Part shown: positions 1 through 12,100 of the stretch, one piece after another
How the letters are laid out: each line of letters opens with the position of its first letter
Position numbering within the stretch: the first letter of the stretch is position 1
DNA from: Pezizomycotina sp. ARF18
Taxonomy: Eukaryota > Ascomycota
Direction of reading: 5' to 3'
DNA: 64,000 nt
NCBI GenBank assembly: GCA_002224055.1
Contig: AZLU01000010.1
Coordinates: forward strand, 41,457-105,456
The notes under the pieces: model-generated
What the model saw: only the letters and a program-made list of their open reading frames with translations
Database searches by the model: none
What the model was told of the DNA's origin: nothing
Position numbers and translations under genes: made by a program

Positions 1-778
1 ACTCGAAGCCGACCTTGGCGCCGTTGAGGTACTCCTTGGCGAAGCTCTGGAGATCGTCTTGCTGGCGTACTGCTCGAGGTAGCCGGCGAACGGCGAGGAG
101 ACCAGTGTCACCGGTGGTGGGAGGGTGTAGCTCCCTACGTTGTATAGCTTCTTGAGGCAGTCGGGGGTGATGGTGCTATCGCAGCTAGCATCGGTATCGT
201 CCTGGCGCCGCGTGTGTCTCGGAGCAGGGCGGTTTGGGTCTTAATTGCGCCGCGACCGTTTCCGAAAACGACGTAGGGTGGATCATGTTCACGTGCTCGT
301 GCAGGTGCGCGGGGAGACTGTACTTCGTCGTCGAACCTGAGCGCCGTGTTCGTCGTGATCGTAGGTGTGATATTCCGTCTTCAGGAGGTGCTCGGCGGAT
401 TGCACGTCGGTATGGACGTAACCAATCGTGCTCGACCTTCACGTGTGTTCCGAGGCCCAAGACTTAAGCCAGCCAGTACCGCGCTAACAGTCTCGTCTTT
501 AGGGGCGAGCATGGCCTTGACCTCTTCATGCGTCATGTGCTTCCGTACAGCTCGTGGCCCGGTGTAGAGATGTCGATAACCCTCTTCTCGAAGGCGTCCA
601 CATTCTGCTGGGTAAGGTGGAATCTTGAGGGTGATGGGGTGGCGTGGGTTCGTCCTCCTGATTGCCCGCCAGCCGGCTGGCGGTTTAACCTGCTCGAAGG
701 TCGCGTACTGGACATTAGCCGGAAGCGCCAGCGTTGAGGTGGCGGAAGAAAGGAAAGAAGGGCCGTGAAGAAATGCAT
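1..778 (-). CDS. Sedolisin (S53) tripeptidyl-peptidase-like protease, N-terminal part, runs off the window
   Basis: Secreted acid serine protease of the sedolisin family, which removes tripeptides from protein N-termini. The part inside the window is the signal peptide (MHFFTALLSF...), the activation prodomain and the first residues of the mature enzyme. Prodomain signs are HLTQQNVDAFEKRV, HELYGKHMTHEEVKAML, TEYHTYDHDE and TKYSLPAHLHEHVNMIHPT. The mature start reads CDSTITPDCLKKLYNVGSYT, then GYLEQYA and, one frame over, DDLQSFAKEYLNGAKVGFE. The catalytic Ser-Glu-Asp residues would lie beyond base 1. The start at 778 is the ATG preceding the hydrophobic leader. At least four one-base losses break the frame, each fitting a shortened run such as CCC to CC, so a sequence error is as likely as a dead gene. 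Family is confident; completeness cannot be judged. Confidence 0.82.
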
Positions 779-2440
779 CTTGAAATAGCTGTTAGGAGGA
801 TACCGACGAAGCTCTAGACTACGGAACTAGAAATTCTATCCAAGACAGAGCAGGAAGCATCTGGTATTATATAGACTCGAAGGACTGACAGAGGCTTCGA
901 AGGAGGGATATGTCCAGAGCCATACCATTGTGTTTTTCATATCGTAACCACAAATGGATGCTCGCCGGCGTTAATCGATCTCCTCTCTTAGTGCCCCTGT
1001 AACATTGGATACTTCTTCTCTATCTAATCTTGGTCCTCGTGCCTTCGTTGCATAGAAAGGGCTTTCCATTTCGAGACTATCCACTATCGGTGTTACCAGA
1101 TTCTTCTACTCTAACAGTATTGATTACGGTATCGTATTGTCCAATACGCACATATTGAGCTCGCTGGCAGGTTGTAGGTTAACCCTCTCAACCCGTTATC
1201 CTAATGCAGGGGTAAGCTGGTCCATTGCGTCGCACAATAAGCCGGGGGCTGTCTTCCGACCGCTCCACAGAAAGAGGCTGAACTTCCGAAACTGGCGATA
1301 GTCGTTGAGCTCTTTTGGCCGTTAAAGTAGTCTTTACTGGTACTAATACTGGAGTATATTCTCGCCATATACCTAGTCCATTGGCAAATTGACAGCTCTA
1401 ACCAAGGTTGTGAGAAAGTATACGAGCAACCGCTACCGCCGCTGAGAAATCAGTGAGAGAAGCTTTTGCCAAACTCGGCAACAGCCACACCCGTCTTAGG
1501 AAGAGGGAAAGATGGGAGGGACAGGGTATGGTAACAGGGAAGGTACGTCACGGAACATTTTTTTTATTTTGAGCTGTCAAATGCAGTTGGGCGATAAAAT
1601 ACGCTAGCCAATCATTAACAGTCTCTTGCCGACGTAGAATTGTTTAGAGTTTCTACATCTATATCGTGATTTGTTCTCAGTCTGTTGTCACCGCCGGTAT
1701 TTCTGTAAGGTACAGGTGTAAGGTCGCCAAGAGGCGGGAAAGTACTAGGGGGACCTGCAGAGTTAGAGGCTTGGAAGGCTTGCAAGAATAGAAGCTTCCC
1801 TGGATCCATGGATTGTCCATGGCCAAGGACAAATGAGATCTTCACGCAATATTTGGTTGGGAGTTTGTAGATACCATTCACGGAAAGCCGACTAGCTTCC
1901 GCATCGGTATACTCCCCTTTCAACTTTCTGCAAACGCAGATTTAGGCAAACTCCCCGAATCGATAGATAACAGAAATTGTATACACTGCTCTATATAAGA
2001 AGGTTGTACCGTTTATCGTGATGGTTCCTTTCGTATAGTGTTTGTTCATGTATTTCCCGAGGCATAAGCGGGGGTTCGGTGGAGCTATTGGCCCCGCATC
2101 TGCTAGCGCTGCAATTCCCGAACTTCAAGTATCAAACTCGAAGGTGATAAAACTCCTTCCTGGATCTATAGTAGTATGGAAGAGGAATCCCTTGCTTTCC
2201 ATACTGAATCTGAATTACGTGACTGGCAGAAAGAAATAATAGATACTTGCGCTCGGTTTGAGAAGTTGAGCCCTCATACTTCATTCAAACAGATTTCTTC
2301 GGCTTACGTTTTCGTACTTTGGCTAGATAGCTTCAGAATGTTGGATCTGTCACGGTCTCCGGCACCGGCTTAAGTTGTTCGTATCGTAAAATAGGCACCA
2401 ACGGTCTTCAAACGGCAGAAAATCGCCAGTCCGTTATTCT
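779..2440. other. Intergenic, no supported gene
   Basis: Upstream region of the sedolisin gene and beyond. Only short unsupported reading frames occur, for example a 102-codon one at 1615-1923 on the minus strand and two overlapping ones at 2042-2373 on the plus strand; none shows a family motif. No RNA gene or inverted terminal repeat was seen. Confidence 0.5.
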
Positions 2441-2479
2441 CTAGGATCCATGAATAACAAACCACACAAATTACCAATG

Positions 2480-2725
2480 ACACCGCTGAAAAATATCTGG
2501 ACCAGATTTCCGATCCTTGGCGAGACTCCACAGACAGGAAAGTGCTATCTCAGTTTCGTTACATTGAGGCTCAAAGCAAGGAAATACAGACAGGGCAATG
2601 TTTCTCAAGCGTTTATTCTTGGATTCTTGAATATTCGTGATAGGCAATCGAATCTACAAAGGCGGTTTTTGGATACTTTACAAGGCATGGTTCGAAAAAC
2701 CTGGGTGAAAAATGTTCATTTTTGG
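2480..2725 (+). pseudogene. Relic of a fungal NACHT-type NTPase (NLR-like), P-loop region
   Basis: Fungal NLR-like proteins often carry the pattern I-L-x-S-L-R-F ... A-H-x-x-T-F-x-W-I-F ... F-V-x-W-L ... G-F-W-I-x-G-K-A-G-S-G-K-S-T-L-M-K just before and at the Walker A loop of the NACHT domain. Here one frame reads VLSQFRYIEAQSKEIQ ... VYSWIL, and a second frame reads FVIGNRIYKGGFWI then KAWFEKP and a lysine. The order and spacing fit, but the glycines of the P-loop are lost and stops intervene. I see no convincing Walker B or repeat domain downstream to 3.2 kb. This is inference from motif spacing; chance similarity is possible. Confidence 0.35.
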
Positions 2726-4513
2726 CTATTGCCAATCTCTTGAGTAAATGCTTGATTGCACATCGCGCCATTCGGGGAATTTTGAAATCTGAAAGACGAT
2801 AGCTTCGAGTCCAAGGAAGCAAGCAGCGAGCTAGCTACTGGTTATGAGTCTATTGTGATCGTCGTGCGCCATTTCCGACCTTGATCTGGAAACCAACTAT
2901 CTCGATAATCACGAGGGCGTCGAGTACCCCAGCTCACCGCAGAATGTCTCAAACAGCTTTTAGCCCAATTGCTTATCGTAAACGGTTTTGCAAGGGTTTC
3001 CGACCGGGATTATCCTGAATCTAGTATCTACGGTAAAAGAGAGATGTTGGTGTGGGGACGGAATCGTCGTATCCGAAATTCGAAGGTCGAGTAGACCTAA
3101 CATTTATTGTCATTCAAAGCGTCCTTAAATCTCCGTTTCACAAACATAATACTCTCAAATTTTCTTAGGAGTCTCTTCTCATCATGGGATTCGCTCTAAA
3201 ACGAGCGCGCTATGTTGTAGATGCGCTATCCTTGAGAGTCGAGACTACGGCATCTCATTGAGCGAATTTTACTTGTGGTTGCGCCTCAGCGGAATTCGTT
3301 TTTGCAAAAAAAAAAAAAAAAAAAAAAAAAAAATCGTAAATGAGAAAATCATACAATATGAAGCTGTACTGATTATCTGCTGTGGATTACCTGAGCTTAA
3401 CTACGAAATACCAGATTGTTATCTCAAGCTGCATAATGGAAGCAGCAGAAAGTAGGTGGCATGATACTTCCAACAGTAGTCAAGAGAGACTTGAGGATTC
3501 CAACTCTAGAGCTCAATTGATCGTCGCCTCGCTACTTCATTTAGACACGGATCCCTGCACTATTAAGGCGCAGCGTACCGTCAAGTACCATCCGGCTCAA
3601 AAAAAAAAAAAAAAAAAATCTAATCCGAAGTAGAATACGCGCCAATGACAAATACTCACAACTTCGTATTGGTTAAATTCCGGAGACCGGCACGACTGCA
3701 CTCTTGCACACAACAGCGAATTCCACACAAGCCGGAAGCTGGGCTTGGTAGAAAGGGCGAAGACCAGGGTATGAGGGGTAACTATGGTCGGTACGGCATG
3801 TCAACACGGGATTAAAGAGTTTAGACAAACAGCAACATATACTTATAAGTTTAGTGTCATAAATCGGGAGGACTGGTTGTGGATGAAGAAAACTCCAAAT
3901 TTCAAAAGCCTAATCTTGCAATTTTGCTAGTCTAGAACTCTGCGAAGATACTAGTAGTCCCCCTCGAATAGTAAATTCCAAGTTGTCACAGATAAATAGG
4001 ACGCGATAGGGTATTCCCAGTACATATATCTATAAAGCGATATTGATTTTTCTCGGCCAGCTAGCAGCTTTCAACTAGTTACTGATGTCAGTCGATTCGG
4101 CACCTGTCAACCAATAATTCACACGATATTTCCTCTAATGTGGGTCTAATTACGCAAACTAGGCTGCAATACTTCTGAAGACAGTTCAGGACAGCCCGTC
4201 TAGTAGAAAAGTAATTGCGGAAAGGATACTGAAGAAAGAGGAGAAATACTGACTCTTCGTCGTGCACAACTCGAAGCCTACAGATAGCCGTAACAGTTAC
4301 ATCGTTGTGCTATATTGAAGTTGCCAGAAAGGAATGTATTCGTTCAATATATATGATATTATCAGTATCAGTCATCAAAGAATCATGGAAGATATGAACT
4401 AAATAGCAAAGGCAACGTCGTAATAACCCATATAATCGTCAGTTCCCAACCAAATGTTAAAAAAATATCAGGAATAATATATCCATCGATCGTAATATCA
4501 ATCTAAACTGCAT
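2726..4513. other. Intergenic, with two poly-A runs
   Basis: No coding sequence can be supported. The stretch holds a 28-base A run at 3306-3333 and a 20-base A run at 3599-3618. AT-rich in its second half. Confidence 0.5.
3306..3333 (+). repeat. Poly-A homopolymer (28 bases)
   Basis: Uninterrupted run of A. No target-site duplication or upstream element body is recognisable, so it is not assigned to a retroposon. Confidence 0.9.
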
Positions 4514-5225
4514 TTAAATAACTCCAGCCTCATGCCTGCGCATTCCGTACCAACCGAACAGCGAATCAAAGCACGTATCAAAGCGCTTGCAGAATCGCAC
4601 GCCGGTATTGCAGAAGCTAGCGCTGCCAGCAGTCCTCGTATGCGGCGACACCGCCAGATTAGGCCTCACAGCGGCATCAGCCGTCTCCGAATTCCCAATG
4701 GTAAAAGAAAACGCGCTGGCCATTTCCGCGGTATGTCCGGGCGCCGTGCGAGCACCAAGGACAACCTTCAGTACGCCGCCGCTAGCGAGAGCCTTCGGCG
4801 AGTTGGTCCACGTAAGGTGGGATCGCTAGGAACATACAAGAACATGCTGTTGATACCGCTATCGAAGAGAACGTTACCCTGGTGGCACGGAGCTCCGTCG
4901 AGCGAAACACAACCCGGAGCGCGTACCCAATCTCCAGGTACCTTATCGTTCGACTGCAGCTTGATGAACTTGCACTTAGTGTCCGTGTTGAGACCGATCT
5001 TGAGACCTTCCTTGGTGAAGACGTAGCCTTCCACCAGAGGGACTTATTCTTAGTAGCGGCTCCCGCATTTACGGGCGTGCCGTTGATGGAAACGACGTCC
5101 CGGAAGGGGTTCGCCGCTTGCCGAACTGCGGGTTGGAGGTTTCCGAACCTGATACCCATGAATCTCGGCGCGAGCTCGTTCGTGCGCGTCTGGGGCCCGA
5201 TAGCATCAACTTGTCTGTGTCGCAT
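4514..5225 (-). CDS. Unnamed conserved-looking secreted beta-rich protein
   Basis: I do not recognise a named family. Successive pieces in the three minus frames form one plausible protein of about 235 residues: LAPRFMGIRFGN and NPFRDVVSINGTPVNAG; GYVFTKEGLKIGLNTDTKC; KVPGDWVRAPGCVSLDGAPC; GNVLFDSGINSMFLYVP; VLGARTAPG; and a C-terminal stretch with NTGVRF..KRFDTCFDSLFGWYGMR. The Gly/Asn turns, alternating hydrophobics and the D-S-G-I motif followed by a late N-T-G motif suggest a secreted beta-barrel or protease-like fold, but no catalytic pair is proven. A start at 5225 gives no signal peptide; an upstream exon (a 5272-5529 frame lies on the same strand) could supply it. Frame changes near 5030 and 4790 again fit single-base losses. 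The overlapping plus-strand frame 4532-5026 is treated as a shadow. Confidence 0.5.
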
Positions 5226-5229
5226 CTTT

Positions 5230-7340
5230 AATCTACCGTAAATAACTCCTTTCCTCTAGATGGTCCACAATCTATTCCATGCGACTATCAATCACGTCGA
5301 TCACGTTGGCGAAAAGCCTAAAGCACCCATGGACAGCCACACTTCCTACTCTTTCATTCCACCCGGCAGCCGCTCTAAAGCCTTGGCTTCGACGAAACCT
5401 GGATCGAGCGCTAGTAACTTTGATTAAAGGATACTTTGATGTTGCATTGAAGCTACGTTCAATAGTATCCCAAAGCCAGATAGAAGTCTCTGGAACAAGC
5501 ATATGATCATCATCAAAGCTGAGAACCATAGCCCCACAAGTTCACAGCAATTCCGAGGTTACAAGCACCTTTAGTTAGCAGTCTCTCGAGCTTCTGGGCA
5601 CCCAGGTCGGCAGTTAATCCCTGCATATTTTATTTTTAAAACTCATGAAGATTCCTTTGGGCCTGTGCTTCTGCATGCAAAGCATGAGCGTTGTGGCTTT
5701 TCAGGCGGCAGTGGAGCTAAACTCATGCACGAACCCACGGTAGAAGTTCCTCGCTTCAAGGGTGACGAAACCCCCGCATAATTATTAGGTGCATGAAACA
5801 TGAGACCTCGTGGGATGGAATTTTAGAATAGAATAATTTCAGCTAAACTAGAACTAGTGGAAAGGTTGCATCAAGGATATAGGTCGATTTCAAACCGTGG
5901 TACCGGCAATAAGGCTTGTTGAGTTGAAATCCTGGTTAGGTGAATGGTCATGATTCAGAGACCTGGTAGACCTACAGGATTAGGATTCTGAAACATCCCC
6001 CCATGGCCCAGTAAACAAATACCGCCGAATAGAACGAAACATTCTTTTGGTCCGACTTGCGGGCTATTCGGACAACTAGATTCCGTCCTTAGGCTTCAAG
6101 AAGGGGTTCTAGAGAGTTATCAATTACCGGTTTCCAATTGTATTATAGCAAGAACCGTCTCTAACTTTTCATGTGAGGTGATTAGTTCTTTTCAGACCCA
6201 GGTCGATACGATCGTACGGCTGAGTAGTCGAAGGCTTGAAAAAGAGTCGAGCTAAACCCACTCAATCCTGAAACACTGCCTCAAACGACCGATTAGCACT
6301 CATATTCATAAAACTTCTATATCATTATGCAATAGATAAATACATCGAAAGATAAGCGTTCTTGACTTTTTATCAACGACGAAGCTATCAATATCCATGT
6401 TGTGCAAGGCATTTTCTCTGTTTATCAACCGGTTGGGGTAGCTCAAAATTTGTCTCCCGAGGTCTCGGAGGAATTGCTCACGCTTCTCTAAAAAAAAAAA
6501 AAAAAAAAAGTAGACAGAGAGAGAGAGGACAGAGAGACAGAGATAAGATGCAAAATCGTCAACCTCGTACGAAAAAACCGAGCTTTTTCGTGAAACCGTG
6601 CACCTGGGAACCTGGTCGAGAGCTAATCAGGCAATACCAGGTGTCCCCGCCCAGTACCAAACCCACACTTAGTAGTTTAAAGATAGAGACAAAGCATCTT
6701 ACGGGCACGATCCCGAATATATGATAGATTCCGCGATCGGCGTTATATATTGAGACTTTATCAATAAGACACCCTGAAGTCCAAGTTTCAATATTGAGCT
6801 AGATAGAATTTAGGATGCTCGATGCAATGTCTTGACTCTTCCTAGCCCCCCCCCCCCCCCCCCATAGATGTACGTAATCTAACAAGGAAATAATCAGATC
6901 CTACCAGTAAACAGCTATGGAGCTGATATCAAACGCCAGGAATCATGGTACTAGATGAGCGTATCAGTACGATAGGTAGAGAACGAAGATAGCATATTTC
7001 AAAGCTCGTTCATTAAGCTTACGATCAATAGCATATATCGACGGAGAGAACATCAGTGAATGATTTAGGGAAACAAAAGACTTCTATTGTGAAAACTAGT
7101 TGTTGCCCTGAGTATCTTTATATATCAAAGAACCTTAATAAATGATCTAATTTCCGAATAATGAATAATGTGATCCTAAAAGCCCCGAATAAAAAAAGAA
7201 AAATACACTATCTTGTCCCAGTAAAGAAAAAAAGAAGAAAAAAAGGATAGAGAGACCTGAAGAAAAACAAAGCTTTTCACGAGGTACGCAGTAAATCCCA
7301 CTTCATAGCTGGAATTCACCGGCGAAGCTTCCCCGCACCC
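5230..7340. other. Mostly non-coding, with A- and C-homopolymers
   Basis: A minus-strand open frame of 85 codons (5272-5529) may be an upstream exon of the preceding gene or chance. Otherwise no gene is supported. The stretch holds a 20-base A run at 6490-6509 and an 18-base C run at 6846-6863. Confidence 0.4.
6846..6863 (+). repeat. Poly-C homopolymer (18 bases)
   Basis: Uninterrupted C run in an otherwise AT-rich non-coding stretch. Similar 16-base C runs lie at 10754-10769 and 53034-53049. Confidence 0.9.
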
Positions 7341-7342
7341 CT

Positions 7343-9164
7343 TCACGGAACGCGAGAATTATGGCAGCCAACGCACCGCCAGAGAACACCGGCTCGACGA
7401 TGATGCCGCCGGGCCTCGGGAAGCAAACGCAACGCGCGAACTTCAAACACGCGTCGTCCGCGCCTGCCCCGTCGTGCCACGGGTCCGGGCAGGATACGAG
7501 TTCGCCCTTATGCGAGCACTTGCAACCCTTCGAGCACACGTCATAGTATGGACTCCCGCCGTTGTGGCAGTAAGGCCTGTCGTCCCAGCGGCGGGTGATC
7601 TTCGCGGAGGAGAGTGGTTTTGGCTGAAAAAGCGAGAATTTGTTTTCTGTTAGTACTTGGAAGCTTGAAAGCAGAATATAAGGAGTTTTTTTTTTTTTTT
7701 TTAATGTTACTTACGTTGACCTTGGCGCTTTGATCCTTGAGGGTGCGGTCGGACTGGAGGATTCCTTAATTGGAGATTCATTGACGGAGACCTCTTGGTG
7801 GCACCGCTGATGGGACCGCTAACTTGGGTGGAGCCACCCTGGCCGTTAACTCTGCTACGGCAACCTGTGCACCCGCGGGAGATCGGCTCGGCCGCGATAA
7901 TTCCCGGCCTCGCGAAACAACGGCAGTCCGCGTAGCGGGCGCAATCCTGGTTCGGACCGTCCTCGTTTCCAGGATCCCCGGGACTGCATAGCATGAGTAC
8001 GCCTTGACAGAGCATTTACACTTCGTCTGGCAGTCGCGAAGTAACGGCTTCCGGCGTTGTGGCAGTACGGCCTGTCGTCCCAGCGGCGAGTAAGCTTCGC
8101 GGAGGAGACCGGTTCGGCTAGAAAGTAAGAGTTTTTTTTGTGTTAGTACACCGAAAAAGCACAAGATAGGGGTGGATTTTGGTGTTACTGACGCTGACCT
8201 TCTTGACGCTTTGATCCTTTACGGGGGACCTCTTGGTGGCACCGCTGATGGGACCGCCGACCTGTTGAATAGAGCCACCCTGGCCGCTAACTTTGCTACG
8301 GCAACCTGGGCACCCGCCAGAGCCCGGCTCATCAATGATAATACCAGGCCTCGCGAAGCAATGGCAATCTGCTTCACGGGCACACTCGCCGTTCGCGTTG
8401 TCTATGTCGCGGCCGTCCCCTGGATTGCAGAGCATGAGGTCGCCCCCGACCGAGCACTTGCAATTCTTTTGGCAATCGTGGAAGTAAGGGCTACCGCGTT
8501 GTGGCAGTACGGCTTGTCGTCCCAGCGGCGGCTGACCTTGGTGGGGGAGGCTGGGTTCGGCTGTCAACAGGATTTTGGTATATCAGCACTCGAAATGGTT
8601 CAAGAGAAATGGAACACTGGGCTTTGAAGTACTTACGCTGACCTTCTTGGAGCTTTGATCCTTGCTGGAAGAGTCCTTGACGGAAGACCTCTTGACAGGC
8701 ATCGCAGGGGTCCGCAGGCAGTTGGCCCTGCCAAAGAGGGCGGACTTGGCAGAGAGAACGGTGTCCGGCTGTGCAGGAGACATTGTTAGATGATGGTTGA
8801 GGGGAATGAAGAATTGATCACTGAGTATTGAGGGAGGGTTGGATCCATAAAGTTACGTTGGAGTTGGCCTGCTTGACGGAGTTGGCTTGCTTGATGGCAA
8901 CGGATCCCTTGACCTCCGCAACATTGTTGTGGACGTTTTCAAGTCCATTCGCATTACCAGAAACGATACCCTCTTGGCCCTGGGCATTGGGAACAACGAC
9001 AAGATCCTGAGGGCCGTGTTTGTTAGTAAACTATAGCTCATGGAAGCTGAAAGATTGTATGTTCTTTTGCCCTTACTTACATCGAGATGATCAGTGGGGA
9101 GTGACTGCGCCGCCTGAAGGAGGACGAGCATGCAGATGGTGATGAGAACCTTGAAGGACTTCAT
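7343..9164 (-). CDS. Secreted precursor with three tandem 10-cysteine modules flanked by dibasic (kexin-like) sites
   Basis: Six exons, joined in phase 0: 9164-9081 (signal peptide MKSFKVLITICMLVLLQAAQS), 9006-8857 (Asn/Val-rich linker), 8768-8637, 8560-8193, 8117-7715 and 7622-7343; introns are 74-91 nt with clean GT..AG ends. Each of the last three exons carries one module: RRWDD[RK]PYCHN.GS.Y, then C-x3-C-x-C, two spaced Cys, C-x-C-F-x-RPG, and G-C-x-G-C, ten cysteines in all. Dibasic RR precedes each WDD, and KR lies about 90 residues later (ISGATKR). Exons 3-5 end in a common KDQS..K-V-[SN] motif. Known biology: kexin cuts after KR/RR in the Golgi, so separate disulfide-rich peptides may be released. 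Single-base losses interrupt exons 4-6; exon 4 is 368 nt where 369 would keep phase. As sequenced, the last frame would run on to 7303. No named family recognised; effector or defence peptide is inference. Confidence 0.72.
7686..7702 (+). repeat. Poly-T run inside intron 5 of the cysteine-module gene
   Basis: Seventeen T on the plus strand, so poly-A in the transcribed sense, just inside the donor of the intron between the second and third modules. Confidence 0.8.
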
Positions 9165-12100
9165 CTTTTAAGACGTGACTGATGTCTATGAGGAGATCAG
9201 AAAGGTTAGATGAATGGTCACGAAGAGACGACTCGCGTAACGTCTCGTCAATGTCGCGTAACAGCGTCAAAGAACAAACTCGTCAAAGCTTCGAAGTTAC
9301 GATAACGACTTACCTCAACAAGAATATAAGCTAAAGGACTAGTTATACAGTCTTGTTAACGAGTAGCTTTTACTTAAGTTAGATCTTTTTTTCGTATTAA
9401 AATCGGAGGACGCTTTTTTACGATATATTTTTTTTGGTTGACGATTGAAGGATTTGTTGAGAAGTTTCATTACGAAGTTTTCGTCAGAGCAAATTTTAAT
9501 TTTACAATCGAAATTTTTTTTTTTTCCGTGCTAGGGGAATTTTAATAAACAATTTAGCTACGAATATATTTTTCGGCTCAGATCACGTGTATTAACATTA
9601 ATAAATCGTTAACTATGGTAGAAAGAGCTTTCTATCTTCTATACTTCAATATCGTCTGCTAAAATACTACCATGGAATGTATGGAGGCGAGTTAAACAAC
9701 GTTGTTGAGACAGTTCACCATCAGTCTTGGACGGTTGAGCTTTTACCTGAGAGTCGATGCCATGGCACGGATGAAAAGATATCGCGTCTCTAATAAGTTC
9801 TAGTCTAATTATAACTGGATTTAGAAGTGTGGTATTTTCAATATACACGTTGCATATAAACGATAGAGAAGAACAAACAAATCATATAGTCTAGCTAACT
9901 CCTGTTTCATGCAGGCGCTGCAGTGTCCAGATCATTCTAGTCCTGGCCGGCTTTTCCGTGAACATAACTTATTCTAAAGAAGTAAGGGGAAATCCCGGAA
10001 ACATGGATAGCAAGAATCTATATCAGGCTCACTTACCATCCGGGCCGGGACCGCAACTCAGACGACAAAGTACGGGGCTAATGCCACAGGATGCTCACGA
10101 ATAACAATTCACGACATTCTATAGAAGACTATGCTCATCAAAATCAGAAAATATGACCAGCAACTCCACCGATTCCGTCCCAGAAGACATCAGGTCTTGG
10201 TGTGCCATATACACAGTAGAAATGCGGTGTGAAAAACGGCTTGCGACATTTCGCTCCGACTCCTCCAAAGCTATGTGTCGGAGACGTACAGCAATGCGTA
10301 CATTTCTCCTCTCAGCAACGTTGAACGCCGTCGGTTGCAAAACAGAACGGCATCCAGTACCGGAGCCACTCCTCTTCTGACTTACCTTAATACTATCTCC
10401 GGGCTTGCGGCCTTCGCCTGGTGCATCGCACATCAAACGCCTTGTCGTGCGATTCGGAGTGCTTATGCTTGGATCTGAAATCATCAAGTGCTTGCTGTTT
10501 TGGGACCGTGCTTCAGGACCTCGTGGAGTGTTTGCGGAGGACGCAGCAGGTGCGGCGGAGGTCCAGTGCTCTTCTCGGACATTTAACCTCTTTGCAAAGT
10601 CAGTCTTAGCAAATGATCGAACATGAGGATGATCCAGGTCCGAGCATGAAGAAACGAAGAAGAACCAGCTAGGCGTTGGTAGGATATTTATTACATGACC
10701 AGGGGATTCCTTTTCTTCTGAAATATCTTCTTTGATTGTTTTCTGCAATTCCTCCCCCCCCCCCCCCCCTTTTTTTTTTTTCAGACTCATTTCTTCAACA
10801 GTTTTCTGCGATATTTCGTATTTATTTTATTTATTTTATTTTTTTCCTTTTTAGGCTTCTTTCACCCAGTTCTTCTACAGTATTTCACGATTATTCCATA
10901 CATCTTTTGTTGAAGACGTTCTACGTCGGTTGATACTGTTTTTTTACGGCGGACTATTAATGTATTTTTCTTCCTTAAATATTTTTCTCCAGAGATGTTT
11001 GTAGCTGGAGAAGTTTATTTGCTTTTTTTCTCCTTCCTGTTATATTTCCGTGCACATCCTTCTTCACATTGAGAATCTACGAACGTTAAAAACGTTTTCT
11101 TTTCGATCCCGAATAATTTGTTCATGCCTTTCTACACAAGAATTTTTCCTTTCTGTTCATCAAGGGTTGTTGATGTGTCTTCTTACAAATATTTCCTTTT
11201 CGATCCTTTTGAACTAGTCGATATTTTTTTTACTGCGAATGCTCTTCCAGCAGTTTATGTTGTTCCTTTTCAAAAACTTACATTTGGACGCAAGGGAGTT
11301 CCTGTCCCCTTCTTTCTTCGAAGAATTACAGATAAATAGTCGCCGTCTCGGATTGAGATGCGGATTGCTTGTTAGCATGCGATGGTGCGTTAAGCAATTT
11401 TTATAGAGACAATTCCTGTTCTATCATGTCTCCTTTTCTCGTAACTAATCAGCTTTCTAAATATATCTGTTGAAGGCGAACTTCCCGTGATGATCTATCC
11501 ATTGACGATAAACTGAAATATATGTGAACGATGATAATGTCGTACTACTCAATATAATTATCACGGTGCCATCGCTACAGCCAGCCATGACCTCTATACG
11601 ACAAAACCCGAAAAAATAAATAAACGCCGTCGTCGATAATGACAGCGACAACAGCAGTAAAAATTATAAAAATAACTAAAATAAACGATATCAGTATTTC
11701 CGAATCGCCGTTAAAGCATCCCCGATCTACCTCTCCTTTATACATGCGTAATTCACCCATCTTACACTCGAGTCGCACTATTAACGGTGATAATGCTGCC
11801 GTCTAGTAACGTATACTTCTTACTTTACCTACTGCCACATCCGCTTAATTCATTATCGACGCTGAATGCACAATATTATATATTTTGACGTATATCAAAC
11901 AAGATTTTACATTTATTAAAATATAACTAACCCTTACTAGCGCCACCAGAGGTAATAAGCCGTTAAGTGGAGGGTATACGTTGTTGAAGGGCAGTACCGG
12001 CATTGTCACTAGCACCGTGATTAATTCGAAATTAAGTAGGTCCTTTCAGAATTGGACACCTATAGTTTACTTTATGCCGCATAGCACGACAGAGGTGGTA

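Noticed and set aside
3306-3333. Poly-A runs as tails of SINE/LINE or processed copies
   Set aside because: No element body, no flanking duplications, and the runs occur in both orientations without common neighbouring sequence.
4532-5026. 164-codon plus-strand open frame
   Set aside because: Opposite strand to coherent secreted-protein sequence; its own product is basic and motif-free, so it is treated as a shadow.
7343-9164. Reading the cysteine-module gene as a dead gene because of its broken frames
   Set aside because: All five introns keep consensus ends and phase 0, every cysteine motif is intact, and the breaks are single-base losses like those in the window's other conserved genes.
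10119-10790. 223-codon minus-strand open frame
   Set aside because: It begins in a poly-C/poly-T tract (Lys/Gly homopolymers), shows no domain or intron, and is overlapped by plus frames of similar quality.
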